Both the position numbers and the translations under genes were made by a program. A stretch of DNA of 64,000 nucleotides, taken from contig OZ037771.1 of NCBI GenBank assembly GCA_964035545.1, positions 7,668,690 through 7,732,689 of the forward strand, given 5' to 3'. The stretch's first letter is position 1. The number at the start of each line of letters is the position of its first letter. Positions 26,701-35,700 of this stretch are shown here, in pieces. This DNA comes from Bugula neritina (Eukaryota > Bryozoa > Gymnolaemata > Cheilostomatida > Bugulidae). The notes under the pieces were generated by a model. The model searched no databases and had not been told where the DNA came from. It saw nothing but the letters and a program-made list of their open reading frames with translations.

Positions 26701-28275
26701 ATTTAGCTATCCATTTCTCTATTGGCAGAATAAATATTAAAGGTTATCCCCACATGCAGGTAATCAGCTATGATGTGTGAGTCACCAGAAGTCATTGTTG
26801 ACCTCTTCCCCAGCAGCTTCAGCTCAAACTAATATAACTCTATTTAAGTACAATAGTGGAAAAAATTCCATACTTTTAAATTCAATTCTTTATGGGTCTT
26901 TATGATTTTCTTTTCAGGGGTTTGATTGAACATAATTTAGTTTGCACTTTTTCTCATCAAGCACACAGACTTTTCCACAATTCCACTCTTACTGCACTCA
27001 CTTTTATAATGCATGTCAAACAGAATGATTACTCAGGTGCAGTAGAGGTATGAAGGAATATTGCTGACATGCCATACAAGTATAACTCACTAACCATTTC
27101 AATATTCCAGTAAATAGTCAGTGAGTTACAACTGAAATACTGACAGCTAATTACACAGCTCAAGCATATATTATTATCCAAAGAGAATTCATGTTCTAGA
27201 TAGAGGGATTGTGACCTTTAACATGTTGATAACAAAGTGATGATAGACCTACTATTCTAAACTGTTGATACTGGTTAGCCGTTGAATACACAAGGTAGTT
27301 ACAAGTGGAGCAAACTCTGTAACAGCAGGTGGCAGATCTCCCTCTATCTTTAGGTCAGTGATCACATGACCTGAACAGAGCTTCTTTATTTCCTCCTTTG
27401 TATAGAATTTTGTAGATTTGGAGGACAACTCTCTTTTGTTAATAGGATCCATACCAGAGTGCCTCCACCAACACCTGTATTTCTTTGCTAAAAACAAATG
27501 TTCTATTTTTAGTATATATGTACCCAATTATAGAGTAAATATAATATCACCTGGTTTATAGTACATTTATATATGTTAATATTCTAATAGTATAAATTAC
27601 ATCATTTTACTGTTGAATTACTTATATAATAATTGAAAATATAAACCAGCAGTAAACATATTCCTATATTCAAAGAGACAAACATACTAATTGTTGAGGC
27701 ATCAGCATGAAGATTAATAGGAATAAAAATGATACTTATTCAACTTTTTATATCAGGTAGACTGAGAACAAATGAGAAACTTATCTGATAGACAATGCTG
27801 ATGTTTTTATAAAGTTTGACACCCACTTTACGACAGAAAATGTTGATATAAAAGAAAATATTAGAAAGTATAAGGAATAGTGAGAATGAGAAGTAACCTA
27901 GGTTCTCATGTAACCCAGAAGTTTCTCAACAGCTTTAATTGTCAAGTTGACAGCTTCATTAAACAACCCTTAGATGGAAAGTTACAGAAAGTCTGCTTCA
28001 TTAAGCTACATGCAGATAAAAGTCACAGAAAGTGTACAGAAACACCAAAGTATAAATATAGTTCAGAGAAGAAACTTAAAGGGGGATAACAAAGTCTTTA
28101 TTTTAACTTTCAAGTTGGAAGATGTAATTGAAACCTATTCAGGTATATTTAAAGAATACTGTATTCAGGTGTGTATTTTACCATTCTCCAGACCAACTAA
28201 TATTGTATACGGACCTGTTTGTGAGGTTGCTGCTGTTACTTCATCCTCAGAACTGGTTACAGAGTTGGTAGCCAT
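11619..28275 (-). CDS. Gene B: complete LRR-Roc-COR-caspase protein (1359 aa)
   Basis: Exons in transcript order: 28182-28275, 27253-27487, six LRR cassettes (25008-25145, 24642-24779, 24258-24395, 20209-20346, 19816-19953, 19432-19569), 15581-17457 (last LRRs, Roc, COR), 15364-15432, 15032-15204, 14324-14491, 13840-14059, 13550-13711, 12824-12933, 11619-11762. Their lengths sum to 4080 bp, divisible by three, and every junction agrees in phase. Domain order is N-terminal region, 12 cassette LRRs plus cap, Roc GTPase with P-loop GRSLSGKTS and THRD, COR, acidic linker, then caspase with FAHG and QACR. The likely role is an intracellular sensor whose GTPase switch controls a built-in caspase. 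This is inferred from the domains; ROCO proteins and caspases are known families, but I do not know this fusion. No transmembrane segment or signal peptide is seen. Confidence 0.85.
12005..12226. repeat. Minisatellite, about 16-bp unit (first part)
   Basis: Tandem array of units like TATGACTATATTATAC in the last-but-one intron of gene B. It is split by an LTR insertion (12227-12579) and resumes at 12581. A much larger array occupies the same intron of gene C. Confidence 0.85.
12227..12579 (-). mobile_element. Solo LTR, 353 bp, inside the minisatellite
   Basis: Bounded by TG and CA. On the minus strand it reads TGTAGTGAGTAG to AAATTACTACA and contains AATAAA-like poly(A) signals. It resembles the sequences at 60640-60906 and, more distantly, 30437-30764. 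No internal coding region follows and no clear target duplication is seen, so the solo-LTR call rests on ends and family resemblance. Confidence 0.55.
12581..12733. repeat. Minisatellite, second part
   Basis: Continuation of the 16-bp array beyond the solo LTR, ending at a CTAGTCACTACACC motif also found at the end of the gene C array. Confidence 0.8.
12824..12933 (-). CDS. Gene B caspase p10 exon (substrate-pocket helix)
   Basis: 110 bp, phase 1 to phase 0. Codes SASMKFDYGGSLLIRTL, followed by an LHRHGCHRDLADLF helix, the classical GSWFI.-type segment of p10. Aligned with animal caspases, the S1-pocket arginine of the SWR motif is Lys here (SMK), while gene C has Arg (SMR). Confidence 0.8.
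13550..13711 (-). CDS. Gene B caspase p20/p10 linker and first p10 strand
   Basis: 162 bp, phase 1 to phase 1. A Ser/Thr/Gln-rich linker of about 40 residues (candidate maturation region) leads into NFDVDDLLILHSCFE, the first p10 strand. An Asp cluster (FDVDD) could be an autocleavage site; this is inference. Confidence 0.75.
13840..14059 (-). CDS. Gene B caspase p20 exon 2, catalytic His and Cys
   Basis: 220 bp, phase 0 to phase 1. Catalytic His in LFAHGANG (codon 13976-13978) and catalytic Cys in IQACRVG (codon 13847-13849). The spacing, HG.DSQP segment and QACR are those of peptidase family C14A, not of metacaspases. Confidence 0.85.
14324..14491 (-). CDS. Gene B caspase p20 exon 1
   Basis: 168 bp, phase 0 at both ends. 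Contains RGRALIINNNKY, then QRLGSSYDVDN, whose Arg aligns with the p20 arginine of the caspase S1 pocket, then a helix and KQKDLTAE. Together these are the standard opening of a caspase p20. Confidence 0.85.
14692..14861. mobile_element. Truncated foldback MITE in a gene B intron
   Basis: Matches the left half of the 307-bp element at 43902-44208 in the same intron of gene C. The right terminal inverted repeat is missing, replaced directly by the 32-bp tandem repeats. Confidence 0.6.
14865..15010. repeat. 32-bp tandem repeat, about 4.5 units
   Basis: Units contain GAGCCAAGGCTATACAGAGA. The same intron of gene C has about ten units (44341-44680), so this locus changes in length. Confidence 0.85.
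15032..15204 (-). CDS. Gene B acidic linker exon between COR and caspase
   Basis: 173 bp, phase 1 to phase 0. Codes a Ser/Thr/Asp/Glu-rich segment with DVSDEEEG, probably disordered. Acceptor CATGTAG|AT; donor GAG|GTTTGT, a weak but conserved site. It likely tethers the caspase to the Roc-COR core. Confidence 0.7.
15364..15432 (-). CDS. Gene B 69-bp exon after COR
   Basis: Phase 1 at both ends. Codes FQLSGDELQKLSDFVKTNY, a predicted amphipathic helix. Bounded by TTGCAG and a GTATCT donor. Conserved at 45037-45105 in gene C. Confidence 0.7.
15581..17457 (-). CDS. Gene B Roc-COR exon
   Basis: Single 1877-bp exon. It opens with a phase-2 LRR (QLKNLQVLDLSLN) and an LRR cap. The Roc GTPase follows: P-loop GRSLSGKTS (about 17190-17216), switch II DFGG in place of the usual DxxG, and G4 motif THRD. 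A COR domain of some 250 residues follows (HLIWYQDRESLQSLVFYD), then a conserved Cys/His-containing tail (NLCAHCPLVGEKRPKRF). Roc-COR is the GTPase and dimerisation module of ROCO proteins such as LRRK2. The donor is CCTG|GTAGAT; reading past it reaches a stop at 15528, so splicing is needed to reach the caspase. Confidence 0.85.
17780..19300 (+). mobile_element. Degenerate Tc1/mariner element in a gene B intron
   Basis: Terminal inverted repeats share GTAAAAGTTTTGACACCC (17790 region and, inverted, 19270 region), next to TA dinucleotides. Plus-strand remnants near 18800 resemble the C-terminal end of Tc1 transposase (RVAEIKPTDMV-like in the gene C copy). Frames are broken. Also present in gene C (47457-48580), so the insertion predates duplication. 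Confidence 0.65.
19432..19569 (-). CDS. Gene B LRR cassette exon 6
   Basis: 138 bp, phase 2. Variable segments read LVVSGNKL and LSLEDCHL. The last Pro of the motif is replaced by Ser (LHTLSD). Confidence 0.8.
19816..19953 (-). CDS. Gene B LRR cassette exon 5
   Basis: 138 bp, phase 2. Variable segments read LDVSENKL and IFLQYCDL. Spaced 384 bp from exon 6. Confidence 0.8.
20209..20346 (-). CDS. Gene B LRR cassette exon 4
   Basis: 138 bp, phase 2. Variable segments read LNVSYNKL and LRLQYCYL. The large transposon at 20458 lies just upstream in transcript order. Confidence 0.8.
21450..22110 (+). pseudogene. Decayed coding region of unknown family inside the transposon
   Basis: Pieces in different frames give a continuous protein-like signal: AESSRTAKLWAMCFIGP near 21590, WALYLAIEEEMHYL near 21690, GQLDGIWSDMTIE near 21810, then in another frame FETLKVWVYSTSACNK near 21905. 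Stops and frameshifts break it. It looks like a conserved repeat-borne protein, but I cannot name it. Confidence 0.4.
22140..22400 (+). mobile_element. RTE-type LINE 3' fragment
   Basis: Reads EMRMLKKIYNMNWEDHV and, after a stop, YGHVRRRDMEED. These are hallmarks of the C-terminus of RTE-clade LINE proteins. Nested in the large transposon. Confidence 0.55.
24258..24395 (-). CDS. Gene B LRR cassette exon 3
   Basis: 138 bp, phase 2. Variable segments read LDVSENKL and LSLEDCHL. The last exon base before the donor is T instead of the G seen in every other cassette, so the 5' splice site is weakened and the junction codon becomes Ile instead of Ser. Confidence 0.75.
24642..24779 (-). CDS. Gene B LRR cassette exon 2
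   Basis: 138 bp, phase 2. Variable segments read LDVSYNML and LHLQYCYL. Confidence 0.8.
25008..25145 (-). CDS. Gene B LRR cassette exon 1
   Basis: 138 bp, phase 2. Variable segments read LDVSFSKL and LNLRECDL. Spaced 366 bp from exon 2. Confidence 0.8.
25296..25830 (+). mobile_element. RTE-type LINE fragment in a gene B intron
   Basis: Closest to 545-1240 and 56270-57010: FADDV, then RIGVTWDKW and LYGNETWSV with stops. It lies next to an LRR cassette as in the other copies. Confidence 0.6.
27253..27487 (-). CDS. Gene B exon 2: N-terminal region leading into the LRRs
   Basis: 235 bp as in genes A and C. Acceptor TTTTTAG|CA. The donor is GTAGGT, weaker than the GTAAGT of genes A and C. An AG that could act as an earlier acceptor in gene A (ATTAG) is ATTGG here and in gene C, which supports the downstream acceptor in all three. 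Confidence 0.75.
28182..28275 (-). CDS. Gene B exon 1 (start codon exon)
   Basis: 94 bp with ATG at 28273-28275 in the context AACAAGATGG. Ends G|GTAAAA in phase 1, as in the paralogs. Confidence 0.75.
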
Positions 28276-30436
28276 CTTGTTTCTAGTATCAGATACTACA
28301 ATGTAATACTAATGTATGTACTATGAATAAAGTATGAGATAGTATACAATGTGTGTATATTGAGTGAAAGGGTGTGTAGAAGAAGTGGAATAGTAAACAG
28401 TAGAGAGACAGTGAAGTAAAACAAGGTGAACCATAGAATAAATTTGTTCATAGCATTTTCATTAATTGATAATTTTCAATATATATTTTATTAGTATGTT
28501 TAGCTATTGATAATTTATAGCATTTGATAATTTGTGACATACAGTTTTATTCAACAAGTTTAACAGTAGCTTGGCTTACATGTTTGAGACAAGATTATTG
28601 AATATTGCATAAGAGTTGGTTAGGACAGGAGGAAATATCTAGTTTGACAACTTAGTATATTTCATTTCATTGTTTAACAGATACTAACTACTAGAACAAA
28701 GATTGATTTATTAATGATAATAGAAACTGTGAGGACAAGCTACAATAGTATTCTAATAGTAATTTCCTATGTCTCATCTTTTACTTATGTTCACCAGAAT
28801 TACCAACTTGTAGACTATTCCATTGTGCTTCATGTTTATTAACTATACAATCATCTAACTGTTGTGGAGGTATAGACAGGTCATTAGCATGAAAAATATT
28901 TTAATGTTTCTAAGACCTCTGTACTGTGGGCATAAATACTGCAGTAATTACTGATAATCTGATAACAAGTCTACTCTGGTTTGAACATAGACTTTCACTT
29001 TAGGAATAAACTATATTGTCTTTTTGTAAACTACTTCTTGGATATTTACAATTGAATAGAAGTAAGTTATTGGTAAAACTGGTGAACAATTTTAAACATA
29101 ATATAGTGGTTACTATCCTCTGTGTTGAGAATTTTTGTTACTGTCTCTGCTACAGCAGATGTCATACAAATCAGCAAAATTTAACCTCAATGTCACACCC
29201 ATAGCTCTGTGAGCCAAACAGTATAAATTACATTTCCATCACTGTCTTTACTACCAGTAATCCTAATACAAATCATTGTGACAACTATAGCTCTGTTAAA
29301 CAGATACCAAAACTAGAAATACATATTTTATTATTGGATCAGATCTCAATCCATATTTCAAACTTTACTATATAATCCAAGTATAACATATTAAATGCTA
29401 TAACTCTTCCTTGACAAGTGTTGGATGTGTGTTGTGGCCAGGCCAAGTAAATCCTAACAATAAACCGATCCCAAGGCAAATTTAAAAGCTACATAGTAAC
29501 ATCATTATGTGAGCTGAATAAATAATTTAAAACCACCCTACGCTGTTGGAATGCCTATACTTTAAAATTAAGCCATATCAACTTCAAGCCTACCCGCTGA
29601 CCTTGGTGATAGTGTTAACGGTCAGCACACCCATAACTAACGTCATTATTGTAATATTCATAGCGAATATAATTGAAAACGAGCCATACTCATAGTGAAT
29701 GTCAAACTAGATGACACTTCGATCATCAATCAATCATCAAATTTAATGTCAATCGAAATAAATCAATAATATAATTATTAATTATAACTATCAACATCAA
29801 TACGAATATTTTCATATTCTTCTTCATATTCAATATTCCTATTAACTATTAGCTTATTTATATTTATACTCATATTGATATTCACTATCATATTCATATT
29901 CAATTTGACATTGCATCTCAGACTCAAAGTGAAACTGAAACAGTGAAAGTCTTCGAGATGAAATTACAATGCATGACACTTACATGTGGTGCAACTTGAC
30001 AAATTCTGTTAGTTCTTCAGTTTTGTACTAAAATTTTGGTTTGAATTGTGGTTAGTATAGCGGTGAGACAGCTGAATTAGTTTCGTCATCCAGAATGCGA
30101 GCTTATCTTCTTTTTGCTTCGTTTCAAGGACTGCCGGAAAACGCCTACTACTGCAACCGGAAACACGTTAACGATGGGCTAAATGGTTTTAGTGACAAAT
30201 GTAGTCTTTTTAAAAGTTGGAAGGCGTTGACGGGCTCTCTAATATTTAGATAGAAGGACTTTTTTAGGAACTGAGCCTATATAATCAAAACGCTGATTCT
30301 GACGACAAGAAAACATTTTGTATACGCAACAGCAACAACACTAGTGTTACCTATTTTCAAGAGAATAGTGCACTTGTTATAATGTTTTGAATGACATTAT
30401 TGGTGTTGTTTTGCAATATTGACTAGGCCTATATAG
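28276..30436. other. Upstream region of gene B
   Basis: Homologous to the gene A upstream region. The first 150 bp are best conserved among the three genes. No coding sequence or promoter box that I can define. Confidence 0.5.
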
Positions 30437-30764
30437 TGTTGTGAAATTGTGCTTCACTTATTTGTGGGTAATTATGATTGAAGTAATGCTGCCGATTTAG
30501 AGTAAGAATAATTTTATTTATACGTAAGATACAAGATTTACCAACTACATAAAAACATACCGAGATTACATAACTGCACAAGACTGTTTACACGGCTTAA
30601 CTATCCTGCTACTACGAGCCAACTGCGCCCTCCTCAAGCGTACAGCTCCTTACTAGACATCCACCCGTAGGGTATAAGATCACTCGCTTCGCTGATTGGC
30701 TGCTGCAAGTGTCAGTTCAATATGGAATTGTCCTTTCGATATAATTGGGAGCACAATATTTACA
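30437..30764 (-). mobile_element. Probable solo LTR upstream of gene B
   Basis: Part of an extra stretch of roughly 600 bp that gene A lacks at this place. On the minus strand it begins TGTAAATATTGTGC and ends CAAATAAG..TCACAACA, with an AATAAA signal near 30510. Resembles the LTR at 12227-12579 in layout. Ends are not certain. Confidence 0.4.
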
Positions 30765-31339
30765 GTGGTTGGGTTTAAACGGATATTAAATTAATAAATG
30801 TAATATGTTTGCTAGCACAATTACCATACATTACTTTTGCCTCCTACAGATGGTATATCGGCTACAAATGAAGCATTTTTGGTTACTACTTACTAATAAG
30901 CAAATAATTCTAGCAGCAGACATCATCAATCCTGAGTCAGAATTTCTGCACTAGGAATATTTCAACATATGAGAGAATTGTAGCTATAATACTATATAGT
31001 CGACCAGCACACAGCCAATCAATGTGTAGGGTTGACTATCACATTTTCACAACTTTAGCTATGAATATCACTTACTCCTTTGAGTTTCACAAGAAATAAT
31101 TTTGTTTGTAAATGTAAAGTATAATATTCTTTCATTTGAATAAATATATGTCTGGTATAATGTAGATGCGTTATTGAAATTTTTTTATTAAGGGTATATT
31201 TTAATTACCAGCTCAAAGCTGCAACTGCATAGCCAATTACAGCTGTACTTCGCTAAAAATTACAAAAAAAAATAAAAATTTATGAACACCCTACTGGTCA
31301 AGGCAGGCGGTACAATACTACACCACTATACTACTACCA

Positions 31340-31760
31340 CGAGGCTTGAGGCTTTCTAATGACCGCATATCAATTCCAAGGCTATTCGTGTTCCTTTTGT
31401 AGGCGACCTTGAAACGCAATCTGAGATGTCCCCAGGGATCTGGAGCTTTCCGCAAGTTTGCCATAAAGCAGATTTATAGGAATTCGGCCATCTTGCATTC
31501 TGCACACATGTCAAAGCTAGCGAAGACACCGCTGGCCCAGAAAGAATGAAGATTGTCGGCATCCAAGGACATTGCAAACTGTCAGTACTAGGAATTTTGT
31601 CTTGCCACTTGAGATGGTTAAATAAAAACTGCTTAGTATATTTTTCAGAGTGGCACAGGATGTCCAGGTTACACTGGAGTAGAGTAGTGTGGACAATATA
31701 CATGCTTTGTAAACATGCATCTTAGTGTTTGCTGACAGAGTGCTGTTTGTCCACACACTC
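31340..31760 (-). mobile_element. LINE 3' coding fragment, frameshifted
   Basis: Minus-strand pieces include NTKMHVYKACILSTLLY, then in another frame KWQDKIPSTDSLQ and MPTIFIL. These are typical of the post-RT C-terminus of LINE proteins. It lies between the gene C 3' end and the gene B upstream region. Confidence 0.55.
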
Positions 31761-32183
31761 TCTTGTGTAACTTGTACATTACTGTAGAAAGTGTGGCAAT
31801 ACTTGAGTTGATATCAGACTGAATGGAGAGGGTTACACTGATGGTAGAGCCTGGAGACTGAACTCTGTCAACTGAGTTCAGCTCCTGACTTCCTACGCAG
31901 ATACTTCAAGTGTAGTATGTTTATAAAATTATACTCTAGTTCTAGTAATTATTCTGAAACATGTTGAAATACTGCTGAGTTCCTGGAAGGTGAACTACCA
32001 AAGAGTTTATAAAAAACTTTAAAGATCTTTTAAAAAAAATAATTTCAAAACTATACAAGCTAGTAGCAAGTTCCCTGTCCCAAATATTTATTTATTGGTG
32101 TTTTCTTTGCTTTGCTTAGTGCCAGAAGATTTGTAAACTTGCCTTATAAATGCAAAAAAGAATCAATTATAAAATGCAGTATA
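31761..32183. other. Short intergenic stretch between the LINE fragment and the gene C 3' end
   Basis: AT-rich; nothing recognisable apart from the AATAAA listed separately at 32184. Confidence 0.4.
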
Positions 32184-32189
32184 TTTATT
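32184..32189 (-). terminator. Likely polyadenylation signal of gene C
   Basis: Minus-strand AATAAA about 375 nt after the gene C stop, at the same relative place as in gene B. Confidence 0.5.
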
Positions 32190-32563
32190 GTGTAAATATA
32201 TTTCATAGTAAACATGAGTAAATAATGTCAGCAAACATATAGTAATAGTGTATACATACAAAGTCACATATAACTAGACTAAGTGCATGAGCTATGTGTA
32301 TGCAGAGCATATGCATGGTATAGCAAGAGTATAAAATTATAAGTAGAAGTGAATACTTATATTCAAAGTGCGCAGGTAAAGTATATCACATAGCAGTATA
32401 TAGAGTGTCGCATGTATAGAGCATGTAGTGAAATATAATACCACATGCAAGGTATAGATACTGTAGTCAGTATATACATACTATCTGTATGAAATGTGTA
32501 TATATGATATAAATAGCGTAGTACCATACTCTACATGTCAACACAGGGATGTGGGAGCTCAGT

Positions 32564-32701
32564 CTACCACTCTCCATAGAATAAAGGAAACAAGTAAATC
32601 TTCCTTCTACCAGTGAGAGTTTTTATAACCACGGGAGTCTGTGTAACAGTACCTTCTGAGTCGGATCTGTTACCTGATATTTTCCTCACTCTTTCTTGTA
32701 C
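32564..32701 (-). CDS. Gene C last exon: end of caspase p10 and stop
   Basis: 45 codons plus stop. Carries the same TQTPVVI.TLTGRRKIYLF ending as gene B. The segment before it (SGNRSDSEGT) is shorter than in gene B, less basic and contains Asp/Glu. Confidence 0.8.
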   Translation of the reverse strand, partial: VQERVRKISGNRSDSEGTVTQTPVVIKTLTGRRKIYLFPLFYGEW

Positions 32702-35700
32702 CTTTAAATATTTCATAATCAGGTAAACATTGGTCAGTATTACTGACACTACAGCATGAGTTAGAATGTATCGCATCTGTAAATTCACCTACTAGAAAAA
32801 ATTGTATTTGTGAATAGCAAAATTATATATACAAATAGTAAATCTATAATAAATTCAATTATATTGATATTGAATAGAGTGGAGACTACATAGCTAACAC
32901 CATAATATACTGTGATGGTATTACTATACTACAGTGTATTATGACTATAACATAGTATGATTATAGTATATTGTAAAATATTTGTGAAGGAAAGATTCTA
33001 TTTGCGTGAGAATGATTACATATTGCTATGACTATATATTACTACGACTATATTATACTATGACTATATTATACTATGACTATATTATACTATGACTATA
33101 TTATCCTATGACTATATTATACTATGACTATATACTACTATGACTATACTATACTATGACTATATTATACTATGACTATATTATACTATGACTATATGAT
33201 ACTATAAAAATAACTCACGCAATTTTTTAGTCGCTATCTCTGTGAGAAAACCCCTGATGGAAGGGGTTTTTGTTAAAGCCGGCTAAGGACTTATTTAAAT
33301 GAGGCACAAGAGCAATTATGACTGGATGCTCTTCCTAACATCACCAATGGCCTTCGTCTGGGGTCGAGCCCATGACCTTCAGGCTTACTAGGCAAATGCT
33401 CTAACCCCTAGACTACGGCTGCTCCCTGACTATATGATACTATGACTATATTATACTATGACTATATTATAATATGACTATATTATAATATGAATATACT
33501 ATACTATGAATATACTATACTATGACTATATTATACTATGACTATATTATACTATGACTATAATATACTATGACTATACTATACTATGACTATATTATAC
33601 TATGACTATACTATACTATGACTATATTATACTATGACTATATAATACTATGACTATACTATACTATGACTATATTATACTATGACTATATATTACAATG
33701 ACTATATTATACTATGACTATATACTACTATGACTATATTATACTATGACTATATTATACTATGACTATATTATACTATGACTATACTATACTATGACTA
33801 TATTATACTATGACTATATAATACTATGACTATATTATACTATGACTATATTATCCTATGACTATATTATACTATGACTACACTATACTATGACTATATT
33901 GTACTATGAATATATTATACTATGACTATATTATACTATGACTATATTATAATATGACTATATTATAATATAGTCATATTATACTATGACTATATTATGA
34001 CTATATTGCACTATGACTAGTCACTACACCTATACTACTGTCACTACACCACACCAACTAATACGAAAACAGCCTCTTCTAAATAGGAGATGATGTCACA
34101 GGAAGTTACTCACAATATCAAATAAGTCAGCAAGATCACGATGACAGCCATGTCTGTGTAAAGTCCTGACAAGTGTTCTTATCAATAATGACCCACCATC
34201 ATGGAATCTCATGGATGCACTGTCTATTAAAATAATACAATGAGTTGAATAGTAAATATTGTGGTAGATTTTAGTGGTGCAAGTATATTGTATTAATCGA
34301 AAAGGTTTACTCTATATTGTTTTATGTATCTTGTGAGTTCGACACTGTCGGAGTGTAACTATGGACAGTAGTGGCACCATTAGTAGCCACCAATCAGGAC
34401 AGTGACACTAATTGATAGCAGGTGGAGCTAGCTACTCGTAGTTGCAGTGCGCTGAGTAGCTAGCCGGCAGAGCAGCTTGGGACTTCATTTAGAACAGTTG
34501 TGTATTAAAGCTCACTAATTATGTAATCGTTTTCTATTCATGCTAGCAGTAAATAACCTTCTTGTATTTGTGTAAATAATAAAGTATCTTATCGTAAACA
34601 ACCTGTCGCAGTGGCTTTGATTAAGTAGACCCACAAATAATAATAGTGAACTGGCAAAATTCACTACACTGGTGGCAGCGGTGGGATCTCACTTAATACA
34701 AATGCCCCTAGTCAGGGAGTAAGATGGCCGACGAAGTCGTCGACGCGCCCCGACAGGAGCCAGCAGCAATAGAGGAGGATCACATAGGCGGCCCAGCGCT
34801 GCCTATGGACAGGTACCACTTGCGGGCTCCCACCTTCTCTGGAGAAGAAGATGTGGAGCAATTCATCACTGAGTTCAGTGATGTGGCGGACATCTGCGGA
34901 TGGCCGAACAGGGTTACTCTGATCCAGCTGCGGTTGTGTCTGACAGGGCCGGCTAAACCCTATGGGATAAGCCAGAATGTCGGTGACATATTTGAAGCAA
35001 TACGAGCTAGGTTTGGATTAACCGCTCGAGATGCTCGCGTGCAACTGCAGAGTCTTAGGAGAAATCCTAAGACCAATCTGCGAGAGCACGCTACCGTAGT
35101 CGAACGACTGGCACAAGTTGCTTACAGCGACTTGCCTGCCGATGGTCGACAGAGCCTAGCACTGGATGCATTCCTCCAGTCCATTAACAACCTCGGTCTT
35201 AAACAGCATCTGCTGGTGGCCGAAGTTGAGACTATGGAGAGAGCTCTAAGGCTTGGGAATGCCTATTTCCAAGCCGACAGTGCAAGTCGACCTGGCGCGA
35301 CAGTACAGCAAGTCGGGGCAGACGACGTGTCGACGTCGTCAACGAAGACAGCTGTACAAGTCGCAGCGGCAGCAGCAGACGAATCTAGCTTAACCACGAG
35401 CTTGATTCGAGAACTGCTCGCCGAGTTCAGGCAACTGCGCCAGCAGGCGACAGCCGAGAGACCCAAGAGGTCGTCGGTAGCTGTCGCCGACAGGCGCGGC
35501 CCCGTATGCTGGGGCTGTGGTAGTGGTGGGCACTTCCTACGAAGTTGCCCCCGCGGCAGTGGGAGGCGGTTAAACAGCGACGGCCCACGGTAACTTCCGC
35601 CTACCGTGGGCCCGAGTTTAACCCCCCAAGGCAAAGGCTACGGCCCCCACCCCATCGGGTGAGGAGGCCGCCTTCGCCAGAGTGGCAAGTCCCAAGGAGA

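Noticed and set aside
35263-35634. Antisense open frames across the Ty3/gypsy gag and pol genes (35263-39949).
   Set aside because: They are shadows of a GC-rich coding region and show no independent motif or conserved start.
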